From Cryptomeria japonica (taxonomy: Eukaryota > Streptophyta > Pinopsida > Cupressales > Cupressaceae): 64,000 bases of DNA. Position 1 is the first letter of the stretch, and every line of letters begins with the position of its first letter. The notes beneath the pieces are model-generated. The model was not told the origin of the DNA. It saw only the letters and a list, made by a program, of their open reading frames with translations, and made no database searches. Positions 32,875-44,516 of this stretch are shown here, in pieces. The position numbers and the translations under genes are program-made. The stretch spans positions 312,063,235 to 312,127,234 of the forward strand of contig NC_081405.1 in the NCBI RefSeq assembly GCF_030272615.1, in the 5' to 3' direction.

Positions 32875-34925
32875 TTTTGGTACAAAATCAATCTGAAGCA
32901 AATGGTGCAAGTGGATTAGATCGTTCATTTCTCAAACAAATTTTTTAGTGTTGGCAAATGGCTCCCCACAAGGTTTTTTCAATTCTTCACAGGGTACAAG
33001 ACAAGGAGACCCATTATCACCTTTTCCTTTCATCTTAATGGTAGAATCTTTGAGCAGAACCATTTCAGTCTATCACTAAATCCAAATGGATTGGCATAGA
33101 TATTCCAAATTCCACATTAAATATGTCTAATTCATTTTTGGGTGATGATACCTTACTATTTGGTAAATCTTCTATCATTGAGGCCAAGGCGATCAAAATG
33201 ATTCTATCTAATTACTGTGTTGATTCAAGTAAAAATATGAATTTAAGAATGTCTATTATCTTTTGTCAGTATATGTCACCATTTCTCTCTGCCCAGATTG
33301 TAAAAAACCCTTAATTGCAAGCTAGGTTTCCTTCTTAGTGAATATCTAGGCATCCCTTTCTTTGTTGGCCCCATCAAGTTTGAATTCTAAGATAAAATTC
33401 TAACACAAATTCAGAGTAGAGTTAATTCTTGCAAAGGTCAATGGTTAACCTTAGCTGGAAAGCTAACTTTGGTGAAATTAGTTCTCAAAAATATTGCCCA
33501 ACAACATCATGTCAACCTCTAGTTGCCTCTTTCAGTTAAATTTGGTATGGGGTAGAACATTAGAAAATTCATGTGACAAAGTAACATAGAGCATAAAAGC
33601 AAAGGGAAAATTCCTTTGATATCTTGGGAAAGGATGTGTGAAGGAAAATATATATGGAGGAGTGAGAATGCAAAACCTAGAAGGTAGAAACTTTGTCTTA
33701 GTTGCCAAGATTTCTTGGCACATGTATGATAATCCCTCAGCTAAGTGGGCCTGAATACTTTAGGCTAAATGCATGAATTCAACAAAGCCATAAATGATTA
33801 TCACTATGTCTAACCCATTGAGTGGATCTAAAATTTGGAACTTTATTATCTCTTGTAGAGCCATTATCACACCTCATCACACATGGATTATGAATGATAG
33901 GGAGAAGGAAAACTTTTGGGATGATCCTTTGGGTGGACTCCCTCCTCTAGATAGAATTACAGAGCTTGGTGAAGCCAAAACTTTCCTTCAACAACAATGA
34001 GGTAGGAAAGTGAAAGACTATTTCCTTCGAGTTGATTCCTTCTTTTCAAATGCTTAGCTTAAGAGTTTCGAAGGTTGTCATTTCCCAAAAAATCAAAAAG
34101 TGCAACTAGATTGCCAATCAATCAAAGGAGGATTTTCCATTTTTGACAAACCGTACATTCTTGCCTAGGAACTCTCAAAATCAAGTAAGTAGAAAGTCAA
34201 ATTTAGGTATTTATCTCTCATTCAACAAGAAAATTCCACCTCTGTCTCAACTAATTGGTCTCACTAGTTATGCTGGAATCACACGGTCCTACCAAAAGTT
34301 GAATTTTTTTCATGGTTAGCATTAAATAATCACATCCTTACTTTTAAAAGATTATCAAAAATAGAAATTGCTTACCCTTTTAGATGTCCCATGTGTGAAA
34401 AGTGGGAGGATACAACTGATCATTTGTTACTGACTTGTAAATTTCCATAGCATTGTTGGACATGGCTTCAAGGCAAACTTCAATGTTATGTTTCTCTTTC
34501 AAATACTTTGAGGTAAATACTTCTAGATTGGCCTTTCCAATATCAAGAGTTAATTTTCTCCTCTATCTAGGTTATTTGTCCATCCATATTTATATGCAAC
34601 TTTTGGTGGGAAAGAAACAGGTGAATATTTAGAAAAGAACCACTACCACTTTCACTCATTCTTACTCAGAGAGAAAAGTCAATTTCAAAAGTGGTCATGG
34701 TTAAAGTTTTAAGACAAGGTCCGATCAACATGTTCACAATCTAGGATTCCCAATGCTTGTATTAGTGGAAAGCTCTCTACTCCCTTAATCCTAGATCTTG
34801 GTCCTAGAAATAAAAGTTGACAGATCAAATATATCTTGGACTACTCCACCTCAAATATATGTAGATTAAATTTTGATGGGGTCTCATTAGGCAACCCTAT
34901 CCCATTTGGTGTTGGCACTAGTACA
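32875..34925 (+). pseudogene. LINE-E relic: RT, connection, zf-RVT and start of RNase H
   Basis: A plus-strand LINE remnant with neither the endonuclease nor the end of RNase H. Motifs across several phases: LANGSPQGFFNSSQGTRQGD (about 32945-33005), a DPLSPF continuation, FLGDDTLLFGKSS (33130-33175, both catalytic aspartates kept), and SCKGQWLTLAGKLTLVKLVL (33420-33480). CPMCEKWEDTTDHLLLTC (34388-34440) is a zf-RVT. LNFDGVSLGNPIPFGVG (34870-34915) is an RNase H start. It then changes abruptly into a CpG-rich tandem repeat. It is more decayed than A, B and D. Confidence 0.78.
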
Positions 34926-35510
34926 TTTGGGGCTCAATTTCGACAACCATTCATCAGAATTCCGTCTATTTTTTGTTGGACTACCGATAAACATAGCTAT
35001 TAAAAACTTGTAATCGGATGTTCCAATAGTGCTCGTCCATGTTAGAATTCTGATAGCACCCAAGACTCTTCCAATTGTGGCCATGACCGGTCATTTGACA
35101 AGAGAATGTCATTAGTCATACAACAAATTCTGACAGCACCTGAGACTCTTTCGATGACGACCATGACCGCTCATCCGATGAGAGAATGTCGTCGGACATA
35201 CAACATTTTCGCCAAATGTTTCTTGGGTGGATGTCGGAATTCCGACACCCATCTAACAAGATAATGCTATCAAACATACAACATCCTCGTCAGGGGTTTC
35301 ATTGACTTGCGTTGGAATTTTGACGGTATTTAGGACTCTTCTAATGGTGGCCATGACCACTCATCGGGAGAGAGAATGTAGCCGGGCTTACAACAACCTC
35401 ATCGGATGTTTCTTGGGTGGGACTCTTTCGATAGCAGCCATGACCACTCATCTAGCGAGAGAATGACGGCGGCCATGACTGCTCATCCAATGAGAGAATG
35501 ATGTGAAGGT
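34926..35510. repeat. CpG-rich degenerate tandem repeat
   Basis: Five imperfect copies of a block with GGCCATGACC(G/A)(C/G)TCAT, a few bases, then GAGAGAATG, near 35071, 35157, 35345, 35435 and 35467. It is usually preceded by GACTCTT(T/C)CGAT and in some copies followed by TCGG and CATACAACA. Units vary from about 32 to about 190 bp. Much richer in CpG and TCGG/CCGA than its neighbours. No coding potential is seen. Confidence 0.75.
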
Positions 35511-36329
35511 TTCTTCAGTATTAAGTCAAGAAGTATGGAAATAACTCTGGCTACCGCCAGGATCAAGTAACAACTTAAACATTGAATGATGGGAAGGTTC
35601 TCCAGCCAAAAACAACATATTTGTGGTTCATATTTTCAATTATATTTATTTAGACAATCATTTATTCAAGAATAACATCTGCCAAACAATTTTAATAGGA
35701 GCAAGGCATACAACCCCAAAAAGTAAAGAAAGAAAGACCGAAGTTACACAATGCAATATATACTTACACAATGCATCTGGATGTTCAACATAAAGGGGTT
35801 AAAATGATGTATCCAAATATAAAAACAAAGCAAAACTGTGAATTACCAATAATTCTTGTCTTACAGGTACATGAGAAACAACATTAAAATGCACTTCCTT
35901 CCTAGTCTGAAAAGAATACATGAAGATACCAAAAGATAAAGAACACCCATATTATTTTTAAACTAGACAATTATTGGAAATCAAGGGATAACATAAGGGA
36001 GTTAGGTTCTAGGAATCCCATACAGATTTGAAATAAAAGTTGTTTATTGGCGACCAGAGTGTTTACCATTACAAGATAATGGTACACATGTACTGTAAAT
36101 ACTCCCAACCTTCAACTTATTCATACATATGAATTATAGTAGACAAAAATTGAGTTATCATTAGCATACACAACTGTGACATTATCCACACCATCCAACA
36201 TCACCCTATAATTGAATGATACTAAAATAAGACTATATATGCAAACATCTTAATGTGCAAATATCTTAGCTAGAGTATTAATTAGATGTTCATATAAACA
36301 AAAATGAGCAAAAAGAAGATGTGCATTAC
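35511..36329 (-). other. Probable intron of the pyrophosphatase gene, or its disrupted remainder
   Basis: AT-rich sequence downstream (minus strand) of the pyrophosphatase exon. It begins with a GT donor at 36329-36328. I looked for the next exon of the family here and do not see it, so either the intron is long and filled with transposons or the gene is truncated. Confidence 0.45.
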
Positions 36330-36468
36330 CAATCTCAAGATCATGCCAAGGATGTGCAGCAACAGACCTTTGAGACATGGATGAAAGAGTTATTTCATTC
36401 AAAGGTGGATGAGGAGGGTGTGAATCCTTAGTTCCATTGCATGTAGCATTGGTACTGGGGGTAGTCAT
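36330..36468 (-). CDS. Soluble inorganic pyrophosphatase, first coding exon (partial gene)
   Basis: The only host gene piece I recognise. ATG at 36468 on the minus strand opens 46 codons plus one base. The C-terminal part [20 protein letters not shown] followed by WHDLEI is the hallmark N-terminal segment of plant cytosolic family I pyrophosphatases, which hydrolyse pyrophosphate to phosphate and need Mg2+. The exon ends at a GT donor (GATTG then GTAATG), splitting the glycine codon of DLEIG in phase 1. The catalytic residues lie in later exons not seen in this window. The upstream 22 residues ([16 protein letters not shown]...) are a normal variable N-terminus. It may be a live gene with long introns or a gene fragment. 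Confidence 0.8.
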
Positions 36469-38639
36469 GGTTGAATCCTATAACATGAGCTTCTTTCTTT
36501 CACCTATTTTGGCTTTGAAGAAAGATGTTGAAGCAGATTCCTTGTTCAAACAGTGGAAAGGGAAACAATTAAACTTTCATGATCCAATTAAATATATGGT
36601 ACATGTCATTACTTGCTGAGATGCAAAATTGTTCATACAAGGTGCAAATTCTAAATATATATTTTAAGTTTAAACAAATAGGGTAGAAAACAAGTAAAAA
36701 GAAATAAACTTTAACTAATTTAGCTAAAAATGAATATATGTCATAATTGAAAAGCAACAGAATAAACAAGCACGCTCAAGTCATAATTACATGCAAAACA
36801 ATTAAAGTTTCATTTCATATTTCCGACTACCAATGCCAAGAATATTGATGATTATAAATTATAATGACTTTACTATTTGGAAAACTTTTCAATATAAATA
36901 TAAAATATGATCCTCTTTCAACAAGATTTTATTTTACAAAATGATTTGTTGAATAATAAAGAAGCTACATGTATATGATCTAGAAGGAAAAAGTGCAACA
37001 AGAGAGATAACGGATCTAGATTTAAGGGTTCAGATATAAGGATTGGTTATAGGATAAGAACAAAATCACTATCAAACCACCATAAAGACAGAGCAACACT
37101 ATGCATGCGCCATGAAAAGAGCATCTTGAAGTATGATTTTGGACCTCAAGAACACCTATATAGAAATGATTAAAGCTATAGATCTTGTTATTTCTCATTG
37201 AAAATCAGACACAAAGAAATGACAAGGTTGCATTTATAAGAACCCAAGGAATAGTAAGGAACAACGTTGCATCATTTGAGACTTCTATTATAGTGAGTTG
37301 ATAGACTTAATTGCAACACCTTCAATAAAAATCTTCAAGGTTTCGGTTTCAACGCACAAACACAATCTAGAATCAGTCACAAAATTCTTTACAAGATATC
37401 AAATAGGAAAAAAGAACAGTCTCTGCTGAAGACAAAACACTAAAAATGAAAGGCTATGTTAGAGTAGTAACAATACTATTACCAAAAGAGATCAAATGCT
37501 ACAAACTCATAATCCATATCGCAAAGACAATCACTGTATAATGAGAATTCTGAGAGAAACAAATGAATGCGGGGGTTGTTAATAGGGTAGTTCAATAATA
37601 GGAAGTTCAAGGTCAGGAAAAAGATGACATAAACCCAGAAAATATAGTCATTTGAAATCTCAAAAAAGTGCAATAAAAGATTTTTAAAAAAGCAGTGAAC
37701 TAGAAATAAGGTTGCATGAGGATAAAACAATTATATTTGTGCCTAATAAAGACAGATCATTTACATTCATACATAGTGACCAAGGAGTAGTTGCGGGCTT
37801 TCCTTGGAGTATTATAGCAGTCATAGTAGAATGATAGTAGTAACTCAATATTTGTCTAAAATCTTGTTAGGGCAAAGGCCATGATAGTGATCAACAAGAG
37901 AAGCAAAATAAATAGAGAAATCTTTAATAATGAGGAAGCACAACAAGAAAATAATTCACAATATGATGAAGGATAAGAAAAATGACCTTGTAGCAGCCAA
38001 TATTCCCACCCAAAGCAAGTCTAAAATAGAGTAATAGTGGGATCCAAGAGTTTTGATCAGTCAATAGCCTAGTTGAAGGTATACTAGAAAGCTCAATGAT
38101 CAATCAAAATATCATGAAAATACTTTAATGCTCAGTTGCATCATCTTGAATCAATTTAAAGGCATAAGAGGGGCTTGAAATTTATTTTTGTAGCAGTCAT
38201 ATCACTATCATGAGCCATCAAAGAGAATTCTTAGAGTCTCTAATGATATCTTAATATGAATTGATAGTGCCAAATAGGTAAACAAGTTTTGTTTACTTAA
38301 AATGAGTTCCAACCATTTTTACTTCTTGGAGTTCATATGAACAGTTAGACTCTATCATGCAACCACTAAATAGGTTTAATTCAATACCATTTTTTTTTTA
38401 AAAGAGGACTTCAATACCTAGTGTGTAGATATTTTTTAGATTTTTTTTCACTTTTACACTATTTTTTCATAAGCATTGAACTCAGAAATTGATGGTTGGT
38501 ATAAAACCTATGTTCAGTTAACCCAAATTTTTTTTAATAAAGTAAATTTTGTATTAAAATAATAATCATTGGAAAACTCACTTTGAGTACTACTATCATG
38601 CATTTGGGTCTGTCAAAATTCATCCATTTGAGCCCCGAA
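36469..38639. other. Host-like AT-rich sequence without a recognised gene
   Basis: If the pyrophosphatase exon is live, its promoter and 5' UTR lie here on the minus strand. A TTATAG-G acceptor-like site occurs just before the ATG (minus strand, near 36480), which could end a 5' UTR intron. The ORF at 37479-37730 (minus) is low-complexity hydrophobic and probably chance. Confidence 0.4.
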
Positions 38640-38689
38640 TTTGAGCTTCGGAGGCCAAAAATTTATAAAAACTAGGAGAGTATAGGGGG

Positions 38690-38940
38690 GAGATCTCTAC
38701 AAGAAGAGTTAGATAGAACATATGTTCTCTTGAACCCCCTAGGGTTTGCTCTAACCCATGTTCTATTGAACCCCTCTAAGAATAATGACCACGTTCTTTT
38801 TAAAAAACCATTAAAAAAGGGGGTTCGATCGAACCCCCTTTTTTAATAATTTTGTATTCAATAGAACCTATTTAAAATAATACGTTCGATCAAATCATTT
38901 TTTTGGTCCAATTGAACATGGAATTAAATCAAAAGTGGTA
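38690..38940. repeat. Palindrome-rich block with GTTCxATxGAACC repeats
   Basis: At least six variants of GTTC(G/T)AT(C/T)GAACC-like sequence in about 250 bp, centred on the perfect 38-bp palindrome at 38810-38847. Confidence 0.6.
38810..38847. repeat. Perfect 38-bp palindrome
   Basis: Two 19-bp arms with no spacer; the centre is TTCGATCGAA, flanked by five G or C and then six A or T. It would form a cruciform or hairpin. Unknown role; possibly part of a small inverted-repeat element. Confidence 0.9.
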
Positions 38941-39189
38941 AAAATTATGTTTTGGACAAACAAGTGCAATTTCTTCATCCAAAAAAGTGTAACCTACTAT
39001 TGTGGGTTCACCCATCTCTCTACGTCAGATAGATAAGGCAATTGTTTACATGCTTCTCTCGTGCTTTGATAGAAATTCCAAAGACACATACAAATAATTA
39101 TTCTCTCTCTCTTACAAGATAATCTATGTCTTAGACACACACTCAAACAATTCTGAACAACTTAACCACACACTGAATACTCCCCATGA
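38941..39189. other. Spacer / 3' flank of Copia-1
   Basis: May hold the 3' end of Copia-1 (minus strand) after its polypurine-like GGGGAG near 39183-39188, but no LTR pair could be matched. Confidence 0.35.
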
Positions 39190-39231
39190 GTAGCAGGGCC
39201 CACTCATCAATTTGGATATCAGGATAAGACT

Positions 39232-40942
39232 ATGAACTCCATTAGATTGATGCAACTCAATGCATCTAGTTCACACCAGGAGGGGCAATTACTCCTTGAT
39301 GCTCTCTTAGATATACAAATATATGCAGACAAAGGCTTCGTGAAGATATATGAAATATGTTCCTTTGTAGATATGTACTCCAATCTGACTTCCTTCTCAT
39401 TAATCTTCTCTCTCAAGAAATGAAACTAGATTGATATATGTTTTTTCTTAGAATGTAATACCTGATTCTTAGAAATGTTGATAGCACTAGAATTGTTAGA
39501 ATATATGATAGTAAGCTCATTATAGAAAACTCTAATATCCTTCAGCATCTTCTTCATCCAAAGTAGTTGAGTACAGTTACTAGCAACAACAATGTATTCA
39601 TCTTCTACAGTAGATAAAGAGATAGCATTATACTTCTTACTTTCCCAAGCAACCAACTTCTTTCCCAAAAAGAATGCTCCATTGGTAGTGCTTTTTCGGT
39701 CATCACCATCACCTTCCCAATCAACATTTGTATAAGCATTTAAATTGAAATCATCATTCTTTGGATACCACAAACCATAATCAATTGTTCTCTTCAAATA
39801 TCTGAATATCCCCTTCACAACAGTAACATGACATTCCTTAGGATCAACCTGAAATCTTGCAACAAGATATACAACATTCATAATGTTAGGTCTAGTCTGA
39901 GTCAAATATAGCAGTCCACTAATCATTGATCTATACAGGGTTTGATTAGCTTTAGAAATTCATCATCTTTTGTCATCTTGCAACCAATTACCTAAGGGGC
40001 TCCAATAGGTGTGGAATCATGTAACCCAAACTTCTTCAGCAATTCTTTCACATACTTTGATTGATTGAGATATGAAAATACCTTTGTCAATCTGTTAAAT
40101 TTGTAATACCAAAAATAATTTCATCTCACCTATCATAGACATCTTGAACTCTTTTTGCATATCATTAGAAAACTTCTTACTCAAATCATTGTTTCCCCCA
40201 AAAATAATGTCATCAACAAAGACTTCAACAATAAAAATGTTATCATTATCGATCTTGAAGTATAAGTTACTATCAACAGTACCTTTACAAAATCCCAACT
40301 TCTTCAAATACCTATCCAATTTGGCATACCAGGCTCGAGGGGATTGTTTAAGTCATTACAATGCTTTCTTCAATTTGGATACCATGCCTCCTTCATTTGT
40401 AAATAAAAATCCATCTGGTTGCTCAATATTGCCTTCCTCTTCTAATTCACCATTCAAAAGGTTGACTTCACATTCATCTGATATACCTTGAAATTCTTAT
40501 GAGCAACAAATGCAAGAAATAATCCAACAGCTTCAATTCTAGCTATCAGAGAAAAAGTCTCCTCAAAATCAATACTTTCCATTTGTGAATATCCTTTACA
40601 TACTAGTCTTACTTTTTTTCTAAGAACTTTACCATCTTCATTCAATTTATTCCCAAACACCCATTTCTGAACAAGTTCCCATGTATTGATCTTCTCAATT
40701 TGATTTAACTCTTCTTCCATATCTTTTACCCAACTTTCATGTTTACAAGCTTTATCAACATATTTAGGCTCAATTTTGGAAATCAAACATGTTTCTTTAG
40801 CAGTAATTCTTCTCCTAGTCATCACACCTTTATTTTCATAACCAATAATTTGATTCTCTGAATGATTTAATATTACATACTTGGGGGTCTTTTGATTATT
40901 CTTATTTTTTAGTCTCTTGAACTTTGTCACTGACAACAACAC
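39232..40942 (-). pseudogene. Copia-1 reverse transcriptase and RNase H (broken)
   Basis: RT begins near 40942-40454 with EEELNQIEKINTWELV, VRLVCKGYSQMESIDFEETF and AFVAHKNFKVYQMNVKSTF. The palm (40319-40095) has VEVFVDDIIFGGN, so the usual YVDD is FVDD. RNase H (39926-39426) has SGLLYLTQTRPNIM, YTNVDWEGDGDDRKSTTNGA and STVEDEYIVVASNCTQLLWMKK, then a TKEHISYIFTKPL end near 39320-39365. Two or more stops or phase changes separate these parts. Confidence 0.82.
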
Positions 40943-41084
40943 CTGGATCTACTATCTCTTTTGGATCACTTTGTTTCATGCTCAGAGTTTTCACTTGCTT
41001 TGAAGTAACATCCTGATCATCAGATTCATATCCACATGCTCTGATTTTCTTCTCATGATTCTCATCAACCTTCACATTCACACT

Positions 41085-41324
41085 TTACACTATCTTTGTC
41101 AATCTCTTGTTGTAACACCAGTAGGCTTTTCGCTTAGTAGAATATCCCAAAAAGATTCCTTCATCACATCTTGCATCAAATTTCCTTGGATCCTCATCTA
41201 TTTTGATATCACATTTGCTTCCAAAGATTCTAAAATATCTAACTATAGGAATATGACCAAACCATAACTCATAAGAAGTTTTACCAGAATCGCCTTTTAT
41301 ATACACGTGGTTGAATGTGTACAC
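41085..41324 (-). pseudogene. Copia-1 integrase C-terminal fragment
   Basis: KTSYELWFGHIPIVRYFRIF, SKCDIKIDEDPRKFDARCDE and GIFLGYSTKRKAYWCYN are the conserved region after the copia integrase core. The DDE core that should lie between this and the protease is absent, so it is an internal deletion. Integration function is lost. Confidence 0.8.
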
Positions 41325-41459
41325 AACAGTGCTAACAACTTTTGTCTAATAGATATGAAGAACATTTCCTTCAATCATCATAGTTCTAGCAACATCCAAA
41401 ACAATTATGCTCTTCCTTTCAACAACTCCATTCTATTGAGGGGTTCACAGAGAAGATAA

Positions 41460-42500
41460 CTATCTCTTGATTTCATTCTCTTTACAAGAGGAATTAAACT
41501 TACCGCCATCATACTTCTCCATATTCATAAATCTACCTTTATCACCTATCATGTGATGTGAACAACCAACGTCACTCACCCATTCAACTTTCTCATCAAT
41601 CTTAGTAACCAATTCTTTCTCTTCAACAATGTAGCTTGTAGAATCAATAGGTATAAGATCATCTTTCTTAATAGAAATGAACATAAATTCATTGTCCAAA
41701 TTCTATTTCTCAGACTCATCCTTTGTCACACCTTCATCAACAACATAATAACACTTCTTCTCATATCTATACTTACAATTAGGCTTGTAAGGCCTATCAT
41801 ACTTTGACACTCTTTTAGCTCTTTCACAACACCTAGAAGCAAAATGGCCTATCTTATTGCATGGAAAACATTTCAAAGGTAACTTCCCTTCATACTTACT
41901 GACTCCCTTAGGCAATCTTTTAGCAATAAGTTCTTCAAGCTCTTCCAATTCTCTTTCCTAATCTTTCATCTCCCTCATTTATTTTTCATATCTAGAAACC
42001 CTAGTTGAACTCTCTCCCGAATCATACTTTTGCTCCCTGAATACAATAGCTTTAAATACAGTTTCAGATTTGCAATGTGACTCACCCAGTTTTCTCAATT
42101 CAAAAGGAACAAGCTTACCAACCAACATATCTCTTGTCATAGTTGTCACAGTCTAAATCTCATCAATAGCATCAACTTTGTGTTTGTAAGCAAGAGGGAA
42201 GGATCTTAACACTTTAGCCACAATCTCATATTCTTGAAGGACTCCACCATCACATCTGATGTTCAACACAAGATCATTCATTTTAGCCATAAAGGATGAA
42301 ATATTCTCATCTTCTCCCATTCTTAGCAAGTCATACTTTCCTTTCAAGCTCTATAATATAGCAACTTTTACATTTTTATCTCCTTCATACAATTTTTCTA
42401 TCTTCTCCCAAATATCATGAGCAGTTTGCAATCCCATCACAACCCTAGGAAGACTCACTACCTTACAAAGATTAGACAACAATTTGGATTACATGAACTA
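41460..42500 (-). pseudogene. Copia-1 gag and protease fragments
   Basis: The gag core is in 42500-42153 (MGLQTAHDIWEKIEKLYEG, SFMAKMNDLVLNIR). A zinc knuckle CFPCNKIGHFASRCCER lies near 41820-41870. The protease site WVSDVGCSHHM (near 41560-41590) has D-V-G instead of D-S/T-G. The N-terminal gag is missing or unrecognisable. Stops break the phases. Confidence 0.75.
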
Positions 42501-42560
42501 AAACAATACAATCTCCAAATTCCTAATTACAATTTTGGTTAAGCACATATACTCAAACTC

Positions 42561-42846
42561 TGCTCTTCACACTTCTACACTTGTTCACACTTCTATGCTT
42601 ACCTCCTTTGCTATTGAATGATCCAAAAAAAATTGTCACATGCAAATCACATCTCTCAAATAAATATTACATGTATTTATACAATTTATCAACCTTAACC
42701 TCAAGGTTGGCTCAACACATAAGACCAAATTACAAAATTACATCACATGATAAACAAATCAATATGCAGACCAATACAATGTCAACAAGAACATACTATA
42801 GACCCAAATCAAATCCTCGAACATACAACATCACCGAGCATCTCAT
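42561..42846 (-). other. Putative upstream/LTR part of Copia-1 (near half)
   Basis: Non-coding. It looks continuous in composition with 49062-49690 across Copia-2, suggesting that Copia-2 inserted into the Copia-1 upstream region or LTR. Confidence 0.4.
42674..42681 (-). promoter_or_regulatory. Candidate TATA box, minus strand (upstream of Copia-1)
   Basis: TATAAATA on the minus strand in the region upstream of Copia-1 gag. Probably belongs to the Copia-1 5' LTR; inferred from position only. Confidence 0.35.
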
Positions 42847-43211
42847 TATTAGAGTAATCGGGTCTTTACTTGATTAATTAAATAATATTTGTTTAATTCT
42901 TGAAGTTCCCTATTATCTCTTTTTACACTTAAGCTAACATTAGTTGCATAATAATTAATTCTTTTATTAATTATTATGTGCAAGCCTAGGTTTTCTCTTT
43001 TAGGGTTTCTTGACCTATTACAGGTTATTTTTCTTTTCCTTGTATTATTTATCACATTACACATTTTTTGAATATTGAGCTCTCATCTTTTTGAGCATAT
43101 TTTTTGTGTATTGCTTTTTTGTTATTTGCTTGCTTGCTTCTCCTTGTAACAAGTTATTCATCTTGTACAGATCTTTAGGATCCTATGGTATTGTATTTCT
43201 CAACTCTCACA
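42847..43211 (+). repeat. Left LTR of Copia-2
   Basis: 365 bp, TATTAGAGTAAT...CTCACA, matched along its whole length by 48697-49061 with scattered substitutions. The first dinucleotide TA is a G-to-A change from TG. Confidence 0.92.
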
Positions 43212-43223
43212 TGGTATCAAAGC
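43212..43223 (+). other. Copia-2 primer-binding site
   Basis: TGGTATCAAAGC directly after the LTR, one change from the initiator-Met tRNA site TGGTATCAGAGC. Confidence 0.8.
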
Positions 43224-44516
43224 TTCAGATCTATAGCTATCTATTCTTGTTTTGAGAATTTTTGCATTGGAAGCAGATCTGGGGTTTGAGGAAGTTTTTT
43301 TTATGTACTTAGAGATAGGCCTTTTTTCTGAGCACTTTGAGTCTAAACAAACCTCACCATCATGCTTAGAAGGCCCAAAAACCCCTATACTCATATAAAA
43401 ATTGCCTAGTTTTGACTCGTGGGCATTTGGGGGTAATTTATCTTCAGTACTAGGTTGTACGACCCTGGCACATAGTTCGAGAAGAAAATTCAAAAAAATA
43501 ATTTTGCCTTTTATGGCATGCTGGCCAAATTTTTGATTTTTTGAAAAAAAATAAAAATCAAAATAAAAAATCAAAAGTTTTTAGCAAAAGGCAAAGAAAA
43601 AAAAAACTTTTTCGGAAAATCATTTTTTATAGGGTTCTAAGGGTACTCCGTACCCATGATAGTCTGGCCGACCGGATTTGTTAGTGCCAGCCCCCATTGG
43701 CTACTGCCCATCGCCGGCTTCCCCTTCTTGTTTCTGGCACCCACTCAACTTGCCATCGACGCCCATCGGAGCACTGCCCCCCGCCGTCGGCTTCCTCCTC
43801 CCACCGCCGATGCACACTTCCTTGCCGCCCCTGCCTGCAACTCAGCCCGCTAGAGCTCTGCTCCCTATCACCGGCCACCTTGGTGCCTCCCACCACCACT
43901 GCTCCCTCTCTACCGCTCCTCTGAGGAGCACCACCAAAGAACCACCACTGCTAGGCCCCTGCCACTAGACTTCCACCCTCTTGTCTTTTAAAGGGGGGTT
44001 CATTTTTTCGCCATATCTTGAGCATCTGGTGTCTTTTTTTTGAAAACAAATAGGCATGAGAAAGTTAGTTTTGATCCAAACCTCTTGGTGTTAGACGTTT
44101 TGCTCAATTTTTCTATTTGACTGTACATTTTCCCAGTCAAATTTGGGACTCTTTTCTGCACTTTTGGGGACGTAGAAGTGGCAAATGGACTCTGTTTTTT
44201 GAAAACGAATAGGTGTTGGAAATATCTCAGCATGATCTATTCAGATATGTGATCTTGTTTATCAGAATTTTCATCAGGTACATGAGATTTTAGTTTGAAG
44301 TTTTTTTCTTATGCATTACTTCCTTTTCATCAGTATGTACTAGGGTTTGGGTTTATCTATTGTGGGGGGGTGTTTTTTTTCTCGCTTTCTATCATTTATA
44401 TCAGAAATCAAGAACACTAAAACTCTCAAAACAAACAAACCCTTCTACATCTTCTATCTATTGTGAAAGACCACATAATAAAAAAACCAACAAGCAGGTG
44501 CAGGTGCAGAGTTTTC
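43224..44516 (+). other. Leader of Copia-2 with a CpG-rich insert
   Basis: 1.3 kb without gag. The stretch of about 43650-43980 is GC- and CpG-rich and in one phase reads as a Pro/Leu/His-rich frame (43678-43968, MLVPAPIGYCPSP...). Two TTTGAAAAC(A/G)AATAGG motifs occur near 44038 and 44203. The frames are probably not genes. Confidence 0.55.

Larger units (their letters stand above)
39190..42560 (-). mobile_element. Copia-1, degenerate Ty1/copia element
   Basis: Minus strand. In transcription order: gag (42480-41700), protease (about 41600), a remnant of integrase (41324-41085), RT (40942-40095) and RNase H (39926-39232). Most of the integrase catalytic core is deleted. Coding order protease-integrase-RT-RNase H is that of copia. 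Copia-2 probably sits in its upstream region. LTRs were not identified. Confidence 0.8.

Noticed and set aside
35040-35510. Repeat considered as a CRISPR array
   Set aside because: Units are unequal and degenerate, without constant repeats and unique spacers, and the genome is a plant.
37479-37730. 83-codon hydrophobic minus-strand frame
   Set aside because: Phe/Leu-rich from T-rich sequence, no start context or homology seen.
43200-43230. TGGTATCAAAGC considered as part of a tRNA gene
   Set aside because: It is the primer-binding site next to an LTR; no cloverleaf surrounds it.
43656-43968. Proline-rich overlapping frames in the Copia-2 leader as a host gene
   Set aside because: Open in several phases because of base composition; no recognisable protein. 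Kept only as a compositional finding.
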